15,870 nucleotides of DNA from JBMSHD01 sp049416425 (lineage in GTDB: Bacteria; Pseudomonadota; Gammaproteobacteria; Francisellales; Francisellaceae), in assembly GCA_049416425.1 (NCBI GenBank), contig JBMSHD010000045.1, positions 1-15,870 of the forward strand, read 5' to 3'. The position numbers were made by a program, and so were the translations under genes. A model generated the notes under the pieces. The model saw only the letters and a program-made list of their open reading frames with translations. It was not told the origin of the DNA and did no database searches. Numbering within the stretch: position 1 is the stretch's first letter; each line of letters starts with the position of its first letter. Shown here piece after piece: positions 1 through 5,747 of the stretch.

Positions 1-40
1 GCTTTAAGCCCTTATGGTTGCTGACTTCTAAGATTTCAAC

Positions 41-400
41 TTACCAACTTGGGTTCAGTTTTGTTAATGCCTTGACCATATTCTGTGCCTTACTGTTATA
101 ATTGGCGCCGATGAGTATGCCCTTTGGGCATTGGCTGGCAAGCCGTTTATACTCATCCGCCTTAGTCAATGGCAGATTATTGAAACGCAACCCATCTTCT
201 TTGAGATACACCGTGCAGCTGACGTCTGACGCCGGATCCTCAACCAGACTCTTCGGTGGCTGAATGGCCCATTTCTCTCCAGAGATGTGACCGGCAACCA
301 GAAAAAAGACAATCAAGAGAAAAATCACATTGATCAATGGAAACACCGACTCGATCGCCTTTATTTGTCGCTTTTTCTCAAACATGCTCTGCTCGCTCAC
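41..400 (-). CDS. exbD: ExbD/TolR-family biopolymer transport protein (second ExbD paralog, Asn variant)
   Basis: Likely a subunit of the inner-membrane ExbB-ExbD-TonB motor, which uses the proton gradient to energise outer-membrane receptors. The 119-residue protein has the ExbD plan: a short basic N-terminal cytoplasmic tail (KKRQIK), one transmembrane helix at about residues 18-37 (PLINVIFLLIVFFLVAG), and a periplasmic domain of about 80 residues. The helix carries Asn24 where canonical ExbD has the essential proton-carrying Asp (PLINV instead of P-x-IDV). From memory, LINV-type ExbD proteins recur as the second ExbD of two-ExbD operons, so this is probably a functional variant and not decay. 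It overlaps the upstream exbD by 23 bases, which implies translational coupling. It is slightly short for the family (130-140 residues), but its C-terminus lies well before the window edge. tonB is expected to follow on the left, outside the window. Confidence 0.85.
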   Translation of the reverse strand: MSEQSMFEKKRQIKAIESVFPLINVIFLLIVFFLVAGHISGEKWAIQPPKSLVEDPASDVSCTVYLKEDGLRFNNLPLTKADEYKRLASQCPKGILIGANYNSKAQNMVKALTKLNPSW

Positions 401-791
401 TATTCTGCCACTTTATATTTACAATCTTTAAACGCTTTAACCCCTCATAAACCGAAATACTATCTTGAAGCGAAGCATTGTCGGTAATAAGCAATGTCAC
501 CTCTAATCGATTGACATCGGGATATTTATGCGCCACAAGCGTGCTCAGCTGATCCAAGGTGATCGACTTACCATTAAAAATCAAACCACTGGCAGACACA
601 ACAACGGCGATATTGATCGTATCATCCAATTTCGTCGTCGTGTTTTGCTGACTTGAAACGGCTTTGACGGTCAATTTATTAAAATCGATAAATTGCGTTG
701 ACAACATGAAAAAAATCAACAGGCACATAAGCACATCGATCATCGGCACTAAAGAGATCGCCGTCGATCGCGTTCTTTTTTCAAACTCCAT
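378..791 (-). CDS. exbD: ExbD/TolR-family biopolymer transport protein (canonical Asp form)
   Basis: ExbD subunit of the proton-driven TonB-energising complex in the inner membrane. The protein has a basic N-terminus (EKRTRS), a single transmembrane helix at about residues 14-33 with the signature VPMIDVLMCLLIFFML, and a periplasmic domain of about 100 residues. Asp19 in this helix corresponds to the proton-carrying Asp25 of E. coli ExbD. I chose the ATG at 791 because it forms a TGATG stop-start overlap with exbB, which fits translational coupling. A GTG at 794, one codon earlier, is the alternative. The gene sits between exbB and the Asn-variant exbD in one minus-strand operon under the Fur box near 1509-1527. 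TolR is a related possibility, but divergent pairing with a TonB-dependent receptor and a Fur site favours ExbD. Confidence 0.9.
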   Translation of the reverse strand: MEFEKRTRSTAISLVPMIDVLMCLLIFFMLSTQFIDFNKLTVKAVSSQQNTTTKLDDTINIAVVVSASGLIFNGKSITLDQLSTLVAHKYPDVNRLEVTLLITDNASLQDSISVYEGLKRLKIVNIKWQNSERAEHV

Positions 792-1486
792 CACATCTGC
801 TCGGTCAATTTCAACGAGTCAGAAACAGAAGCATTTGAAGCTTGAGGCTTATTCACAACCGAATGTAGCAAAGCGCTGTGCATCAATCTTGTCACCTGAT
901 CACTCATGCTTAATCTAACCCTATCGACGATACTGTCCAGATAGTGAAAGGCCAATTGCGCCGGAATCGCCACACCGAGCCCCAAGGCGGTGGTGATCAA
1001 AGCGTGTGATATCCCTTTCGATAACTGCCCTGGATCGACAACACTGGCTGACTTAATGGCGGCAAATGCCATGATAATGCCCATCACTGTCCCCAAAAGC
1101 CCGATTAATGGCGCCAGATGAGCCACAACCTCTAAAGGCCTCAAATAACGCTGCAAATCATGTAAACGAAGCTGACCGAGCCGTTTGATTTCGGCTTCGA
1201 CTTCTTGTTGAGAACATCCTCGCACATGCTTCACCTCTATCGCGGCTGCCAATACTTCCGTTATAGGGCCTCTATGCTGTTTTAGCTTACCAATAGCCTG
1301 CTTAAACTGCTTCTCTTCAAGCATTGACTGCACAAGATGCAACTCATCGCTACGCCAGATACGACAGCGCAGAAATTGCCCGCTTTTTAACATCAAAATG
1401 CTTAAGACAAAAACGCCCAACAGAATGAGAATACTGCCGACATTACCCACATATGCATAGTATTCTTGAATCACGCCCATATTCAT
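791..1486 (-). CDS. exbB: ExbB/TolQ/MotA-family proton channel subunit
   Basis: Pentameric inner-membrane proton channel component that, with ExbD, drives TonB. The 231-residue protein has three membrane segments: about residues 17-34, 124-144 (LAPLIGLLGTVMGIIMAF) and 158-182 (GISHALITTALGLGVAIPA), with the large cytoplasmic loop between segments 1 and 2, as the family requires. Thr133 and Thr166 match the conserved channel threonines (E. coli T148 and T181). The position of the E. coli transmembrane Glu176 is His161 here, which is unusual. The ATG at 1486 is preceded by a good ribosome site (AAGGTGG, about 7 bases upstream). It is the first gene of exbB-exbD-exbD, divergent from a FecA-like receptor, with a predicted promoter at 1510-1539 under a Fur box. 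The exact partner (TonB or a TonB-like protein) is not visible. Confidence 0.92.
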   Translation of the reverse strand: MNMGVIQEYYAYVGNVGSILILLGVFVLSILMLKSGQFLRCRIWRSDELHLVQSMLEEKQFKQAIGKLKQHRGPITEVLAAAIEVKHVRGCSQQEVEAEIKRLGQLRLHDLQRYLRPLEVVAHLAPLIGLLGTVMGIIMAFAAIKSASVVDPGQLSKGISHALITTALGLGVAIPAQLAFHYLDSIVDRVRLSMSDQVTRLMHSALLHSVVNKPQASNASVSDSLKLTEQM

Positions 1487-1508
1487 TATAATCCACCTTT
1501 CATAAAAT

Positions 1509-1527
1509 AATAATAATTATCATTTGC
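1509..1527 (-). promoter_or_regulatory. Fur box of the exbB operon
   Basis: The 19 bases AATAATAATTATCATTTGC match the classical Fur consensus (GATAATGATAATCATTATC) at 14 of 19 positions by hand count. The site covers the predicted -10 of the exbB promoter, so iron-loaded Fur would block transcription of exbB-exbD-exbD. Confidence 0.7.
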
Positions 1528-1539
1528 ATTTAATTTTAA
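1510..1539 (-). promoter_or_regulatory. Predicted sigma-70 promoter of exbB-exbD-exbD
   Basis: On the minus strand, TTAAAA (plus-strand 1534-1539) and TATTAT (plus-strand 1510-1515) are separated by 18 bases. Matches to consensus are 4/6 and 5/6. The -10 lies inside the Fur box at 1509-1527. The AT-rich context allows other placements. Confidence 0.45.
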
Positions 1540-1567
1540 CGATGATACACTACTGGCTGTATCTGAG

Positions 1568-1585
1568 TTTGCGTTGATGCGCAAA
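1568..1585. repeat. Perfect inverted repeat between the two Fur boxes
   Basis: TTTGCG and CGCAAA form a perfect 6-bp inverted repeat around a 6-base centre (TTGATG). It overlaps the predicted -35 of the receptor promoter. It could be an operator for a second regulator, but its length alone does not exclude chance. Confidence 0.35.
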
Positions 1586-1601
1586 GCAAGATAATGATAA
1601 T
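1574..1601 (+). promoter_or_regulatory. Predicted sigma-70 promoter of the FecA-like receptor
   Basis: TTGATG at 1574-1579 (4/6 to TTGACA) and GATAAT at 1596-1601 (5/6 to TATAAT) are 16 bases apart. The -10 is fully inside the Fur box at 1590-1608, a typical arrangement for iron-repressed genes. The start of transcription would fall near 1608, about 30 bases before the coding region. Confidence 0.5.
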
Positions 1602-1608
1602 GGTTATT
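1590..1608 (+). promoter_or_regulatory. Fur box of the FecA-like receptor
   Basis: GATAATGATAATGGTTATT matches the Fur consensus at 16 of 19 positions by hand count, including an unbroken first 12. It covers the predicted -10 of the receptor promoter. It is the stronger of the two Fur sites in this divergent region. Confidence 0.85.
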
Positions 1609-1641
1609 ATTAAAAATTGAAACAAAAATTTGGGGAAAATG

Positions 1642-3753
1642 ATGATACAACCGATAAAACCGACCTTGCAACTGGTAAAAATAGGCGCCTTAGCCGCAGC
1701 AGGATTATCACTGCCTATAGTATCGATGGCGGACAATAATAGTGAATCGACAAACAATGACAACACCCAGAAGCCTTCTCTTGTCGTCAATGGCAGCTGG
1801 CTTGGCAACAGCAGTGATAAAGACGTCAAGACCTATCCCGGTGCCCGCTCTGTCGTGACTCAACAGCAAATCGTCGACTCAGGCGTGACCAATGTCGAAG
1901 ATGCCATGCGTTCGGTGCCGAGTGTTCGAATCCTCGATGAAGATGGCGGTACCGGCGTGCTGCCCAATATTTCGGTACGCGGTCTAAATCCAAAACGAAG
2001 CGAAGACACCCAGATCCTTGTAAACGGTATCCCACTAGCCTTGGCGCCCTATAGCCAGACCGGTATCTCTTTATTTCCCGTGACGCTTGACACCGTAGAG
2101 CGTATCGATGTCGTTCGCGGTGGCGCCGCCGTGCAATACGGTCCCAATAATGTAGGTGGCGTGATCAACATCATAACCAAACCGATACCCAATAAACGCG
2201 AAACGGTGCTCAAACAATCCGAAACCTTCGCGCCCGGTGGCAATATTTTATCGACCAGTTATGGACGCGTCGGCGGCTTTATTACCGACAACTTCGGCGC
2301 TCAACTTCAGGCCAGCATTACCCGCGGCAATGGTGATCGTCAACACTCAAACACTCAGATTAACAATTTTATCCTCGATACCGATTACTGGCCAACCTTA
2401 AATACCGAGCTTAAAACCAATACCCAGTATTACAACGCTGATGCCGAGCTGCCCGGGTCATTGACGCCTAGGGAATATGAAAACAACTGGCGCCAGTCGG
2501 TGACGCCTTATGATAACTACGATTCGCACACCTTCAGAACCTCTGCCGTTTTGAGTCATGATTTCGATCAAAATAATAATCTGAGCCTGACCACCTATTA
2601 TCAACAGAGTTATCGTAATTTCACCTGGGGCAACCCAACTAATGTCGCCGATCCTACAACGGATATTATGCAATCCCCCAGAGATTTTAAAACATTTGGC
2701 CTAGAGCCTAAATATAGCTCTACGTTTACATTAGGCGTTAAACAGAAAGTGCTCGCCGGCATTCGCTATATCTACGAAGATATCTTCTACCCTGTCTACA
2801 AAGATCCACTTAACGGCACAGCAGATAGCACAACTCGACAATGGAGCATGTTTAGCAATGATTATGCCGCCTATATCAGTGATACCCTCTATTTTGATGA
2901 GGATAAGCTCCAATTGACCCCCGGCATTCGTTATGAAAATATCAATCAGAATTTCAGTGACCAGATCAATGCTACAAACAGCACAGTAAATAATACCCAT
3001 ACCTTCCTTCCTGGATTAACCGTAGGCTATGATGCGCTAGACTGGCTCTATCTATTTACCAATGCCCAACGATCTTTAAAAGCGCCGCAGCTTTCTGCCG
3101 TGGCAAACAGTGGAGGGGGCGATCTTCAATCTGAACGTGCCTGGAATTATGAGATTGGTTCACGATTGACGATGAACAGTCAACTTTCTACCACGGTCAC
3201 CGCATTTAGAACCGATTACTCTGATAAATTAGATCGAATTCAGAATAATGAGGGATTATGGGTCTACCAAAATGTTGGCAAAAGCGTTGAACAAGGCATT
3301 GAAACCCTATTGAGCTACAACCCATCATTCCTTAAAGAGCTAACTCTTGATGCCAGCTACACCTATCTGTACACAAAGATAGAAGAGGGTCAATATGCCG
3401 GAAATCAGCTGCCCTACGCTCCTCATAGTCTGTTTAGTTTTATTGGCAACTATAGCTATCACAGCTGGAATTATAACCTAAGTGGTCATTTTACCGGCGC
3501 TTCCTTTAGCGATGCCGCCAATACAACTGTAGAAAACGCCGATGGTACCGAAGGACCTATTCCTTCCTATTGGCTATGGAACATAGCTGTCACCAAAGAA
3601 TTTCGCATCGATGATACAACCCGTTTCAAAGCGTCGGCTTCCATCAATAATATCTTTGATAAACGCTATTTCATGCGTGGTGTTGATGTCAGCGCCAACA
3701 TGACGCCAGGCACCGGTCGAACCTTTACTTTAACTGGCGAGTTGAAATTCTAA
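1642..3753 (+). CDS. fecA: FecA-like TonB-dependent outer-membrane ferric-chelate receptor
   Basis: Outer-membrane gated channel that imports a ferric chelate, probably ferric citrate or a related carboxylate siderophore, using TonB energy. The protein has about 703 residues. It starts with a signal peptide (residues 1-30, ending SMA before DNN), then a TonB box (about 46-51, SLVVNG). A plug domain follows to about residue 170, with RGLNP, NGIPLALAPY and a VRGG.A..YGPNNVGGVINI motif, then a 22-strand barrel type region ending in the outer-membrane C-terminal Phe (GELKF). Recalled E. coli FecA matches throughout, e.g. GDWLG...AGAR, APYGQ, YY.AEA.LPG.L and the FDK.YF.R end. Unlike E. coli FecA it lacks the N-terminal signalling domain, so FecR/FecI-type induction is not expected. 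The weak ribosome site GGGG at 1632-1635 suits ATG 1642 better than ATG 1639 or TTG 1630. It is regulated by the Fur box at 1590-1608. The substrate is inferred, not shown. Confidence 0.88.
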   Translation: MIQPIKPTLQLVKIGALAAAGLSLPIVSMADNNSESTNNDNTQKPSLVVNGSWLGNSSDKDVKTYPGARSVVTQQQIVDSGVTNVEDAMRSVPSVRILDEDGGTGVLPNISVRGLNPKRSEDTQILVNGIPLALAPYSQTGISLFPVTLDTVERIDVVRGGAAVQYGPNNVGGVINIITKPIPNKRETVLKQSETFAPGGNILSTSYGRVGGFITDNFGAQLQASITRGNGDRQHSNTQINNFILDTDYWPTLNTELKTNTQYYNADAELPGSLTPREYENNWRQSVTPYDNYDSHTFRTSAVLSHDFDQNNNLSLTTYYQQSYRNFTWGNPTNVADPTTDIMQSPRDFKTFGLEPKYSSTFTLGVKQKVLAGIRYIYEDIFYPVYKDPLNGTADSTTRQWSMFSNDYAAYISDTLYFDEDKLQLTPGIRYENINQNFSDQINATNSTVNNTHTFLPGLTVGYDALDWLYLFTNAQRSLKAPQLSAVANSGGGDLQSERAWNYEIGSRLTMNSQLSTTVTAFRTDYSDKLDRIQNNEGLWVYQNVGKSVEQGIETLLSYNPSFLKELTLDASYTYLYTKIEEGQYAGNQLPYAPHSLFSFIGNYSYHSWNYNLSGHFTGASFSDAANTTVENADGTEGPIPSYWLWNIAVTKEFRIDDTTRFKASASINNIFDKRYFMRGVDVSANMTPGTGRTFTLTGELKF

Positions 3754-4529
3754 GCCTTAAGCCGAATGCCACGAGACAAGAGATACCAGGCCAGTGTGTA
3801 GAGAATAATAACAAAAATCACGATGGCTGAAAATGCCAGATAGGGATCCATTGCTGACTGCCCCAAAAAGGCAAAGCGCACGAAATCGACAATATAAAAC
3901 AAAGGATTGAATTGAGCGATATCCTGCCACACACCCGGCAAGGCATTTAAGCTATAGAATACGCCGCCTAAGTAGATCAATGGTGTTAACACAAAGGTGG
4001 GAAAGATCGTGGTGTCGTCAAACTTCTGCGAGAAAATCCCATTTAGCAGCCCTCCTAATGAGAATAAGGCACCACAGAAAATAAAGCCCAGCAGAATCAA
4101 TAAAATACTGTGCACATGTGAGGAAAACCCGCCGAAGAAAAAAGCCACCACCGAGACGATAAGACCGACGCAAAAGCCTCGAGCAATACCTCCTGAGATA
4201 TAGCCTAAAATGACGATATGATTGGTGATCGGGGAGACTAAAAGCTCCTCGATAGAGCGATTGAATCTGGCTCCATAGAAAGAACCGACGACATTGGCAT
4301 AGGCATTGTTAATCACCGCCATGATGATAAGTCCTGGGGTGATAAAATGCATGTAGTTGATGCCATCCATAGTGCCGACTCGGCTGCCGACAACTTTACC
4401 AAAAATCAGAAAATAAAGCGTGATGGTGATGGCCGAGGGCAAAAGCGTCTGTGGCCATATGCGTAAAACCCGGATGATTTCTTTATACAGCAACGTCGTA
4501 TACATGATCCAGTATTGTTTAAAACTCAT
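3750..4529 (-). CDS. yadH: ABC-2 type transporter permease, YadH family
   Basis: Inner-membrane permease of an ABC-2 exporter that works with the YadG-type ATPase encoded just upstream. The 259-residue protein has about six hydrophobic segments. It shows clear family stretches recalled from E. coli YadH: RIWPQTLLPSAITITLYF near residue 25, FITPGLIIM near 62, NAYANV near 75, RSIEELLVSP near 91, and LTPLIYLGGVFYSL near 181. The ATG at 4529 has a good ribosome site (AAAGGAT, about 6 bases upstream). A gap of 91 bases separates it from the ATPase gene on the same strand, so they are probably cotranscribed. Its stop codon overlaps the receptor's stop by 4 bases in a tail-to-tail CTAA arrangement. 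The substrate of YadGH is not firmly known, and the sequence does not reveal it. Confidence 0.92.
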   Translation of the reverse strand: MSFKQYWIMYTTLLYKEIIRVLRIWPQTLLPSAITITLYFLIFGKVVGSRVGTMDGINYMHFITPGLIIMAVINNAYANVVGSFYGARFNRSIEELLVSPITNHIVILGYISGGIARGFCVGLIVSVVAFFFGGFSSHVHSILLILLGFIFCGALFSLGGLLNGIFSQKFDDTTIFPTFVLTPLIYLGGVFYSLNALPGVWQDIAQFNPLFYIVDFVRFAFLGQSAMDPYLAFSAIVIFVIILYTLAWYLLSRGIRLKA

Positions 4530-4620
4530 TGTTTATCCTTTTTTCTTTTTACTCTGTTCATGCTGGTTGTAGAAGCAGCAGCAAGCTAACCACCTAGGCT
4601 CTCTTTTAAAAAAGGAGGAA

Positions 4621-5571
4621 CTACAAATAGGCTTTTTGGGCTTCTGTCAGCTTACCGGCACGCGCCATATCAATAAACAGTTTCTCAAGTTTATTGGTTT
4701 TGGTTTTTACACTCAATACATCTATATTTTGCGCGGTTAATGCCGAAAAAAGACGATTGAGGCTAATTGAACGATCAACCGTGACCTCAAGTGTCAGCTG
4801 ATCGATAATTTCAATGCGACCAAGCCCCAAAGACAGACTCTCCTGTTTCAATGGTGTGGCCAGATCAAAAATATAGCTCTCCTCTTCCACCGATCTTAAC
4901 AATGACTTCATATCTGAGCTGGTATGCACCCGCCCGTGATGGATAAGGGCAATGCGATTGCACATGCTCTCGGCCTCTTCAAGATAATGTGTTGTCAAGA
5001 TGATGGTCAGACCCTGCTTATTGAGTTTTGAAATCATCTCCCACAAGGATTGCCTCAGCTCAACATCAACGCCTGCGGTTGGCTCATCTAAAATCAATAC
5101 CTTCGGTTTGTGTACCAGTGCTCTTGCCACCATTACCCGCCGCTTCATGCCACCGGATAGAAAACGTACCTGCGTGTCTCGCTTATCCCATAATGCCATA
5201 TCTTTAAGCAGCTGCTCAGCATAGACTCGGGCTTTTGATCGTGGAATGCCAAAAAAACCTGCCTGATATAAAAGAATCTGCAATGGCGTTTCGAAAATAT
5301 TGAGATTGACCTCCTGCGGCATTACTCCCAGATGCTGTCTGGCTAGGTGAAAATTCTTATCGATATCGAATCCTGAGATCTTAATGACACCACTACTCTT
5401 ATTTACCAATGAGGAAATCATACCCAATGTCGTCGACTTTCCGGCACCATTTGGTCCCAACAGTGCAAAGAAATCCCCCTCATCAACGGTGAAGCTGATA
5501 TCCTTGACGGCATGAAAGCCACCTTTGTAAATCTTATTTACCTTTATAAGCTCTAGCGCTTTGTTTGCCAT
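4621..5571 (-). CDS. yadG: ABC transporter ATP-binding protein, YadG family
   Basis: Cytoplasmic ATPase that energises the YadH permease in an ABC-2 exporter. The protein has about 316 residues. It shows Walker A GPNGAGKST (39-47), a Q-loop Gln near 86, signature LSGGM (138-142), Walker B VLILDE (158-163) and the switch His in TTHYLEEAE (about 195). A C-terminal region of about 90 residues ends in LEKLFIDM, as in DrrA/YadG-type ATPases. Similarity to E. coli YadG (308 residues) is recognisable over the whole length. I chose ATG 5571 (MANKALELIKV) because it matches the family start. GTG 5577 is two codons earlier, and neither has a strong ribosome site. It lies 176 bases after pheT on the same strand, behind a spacer with three inverted repeats. 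It may have its own promoter or depend on pheST read-through. Confidence 0.92.
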   Translation of the reverse strand: MANKALELIKVNKIYKGGFHAVKDISFTVDEGDFFALLGPNGAGKSTTLGMISSLVNKSSGVIKISGFDIDKNFHLARQHLGVMPQEVNLNIFETPLQILLYQAGFFGIPRSKARVYAEQLLKDMALWDKRDTQVRFLSGGMKRRVMVARALVHKPKVLILDEPTAGVDVELRQSLWEMISKLNKQGLTIILTTHYLEEAESMCNRIALIHHGRVHTSSDMKSLLRSVEEESYIFDLATPLKQESLSLGLGRIEIIDQLTLEVTVDRSISLNRLFSALTAQNIDVLSVKTKTNKLEKLFIDMARAGKLTEAQKAYL

Positions 5572-5617
5572 AATCACAGGCCATTGAATTACCCAGACAC
5601 TAATAGTAGCAGATCAG

Positions 5618-5645
5618 TGCCTGGTTTGATAAGCCCATACAGGCA
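5618..5645. repeat. Inverted repeat 1 of the pheT-yadG spacer
   Basis: TGCCTG at 5618-5623 and CAGGCA at 5640-5645 form a perfect 6-bp inverted repeat with a 16-base loop. It is the outermost of three consecutive inverted repeats and lies nearest to yadG. Confidence 0.4.
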
Positions 5646-5667
5646 ATATCATGCAGTTCATGATATT
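5645..5667. repeat. Inverted repeat 2 of the pheT-yadG spacer
   Basis: AATATCATG and CATGATATT form a perfect 9-bp inverted repeat with a 5-base loop (CAGTT on the plus strand). No run of T follows on either strand, so it is not a classical terminator. It could be a two-fold operator or an RNA hairpin in the yadG leader. Confidence 0.6.
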
Positions 5668-5669
5668 CC

Positions 5670-5701
5670 TTATTTTCATAATGGGATGTGTCTGAAAATA
5701 A
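5670..5701. repeat. Inverted repeat 3 of the pheT-yadG spacer
   Basis: TTATTTTCA at 5670-5678 and TGAAAATAA at 5693-5701 form a perfect 9-bp inverted repeat around a 14-base loop. The stem is AT-rich and has no following T-tract beyond itself. It directly adjoins repeat 2, two bases away. Confidence 0.5.
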
Positions 5702-5747
5702 ATTCTCTTTTCCTTGCAAGGCATAACCAAGCGCAATAGATAATCGA

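Noticed and set aside
1..40. On the minus strand, bases after the exbD stop read ILEVSN in frame, like the start of an ABC ATPase.
   Set aside because: There is no ATG, GTG or TTG start for that frame within the window, and only 40 bases are available. A tonB gene beyond the edge is at least as likely.
4530..4620. A TTTTAAAAAA-containing imperfect repeat and a TGGTT/AACCA pair in the yadG-yadH gap.
   Set aside because: The stems are short or have long loops. The gap is better read as a plain spacer with the yadH ribosome site.
5614..5724. A 36-codon minus-strand reading frame in the pheT-yadG spacer.
   Set aside because: It has no ribosome site and no recognisable composition, and it runs through all three inverted repeats. 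Nothing supports translation.
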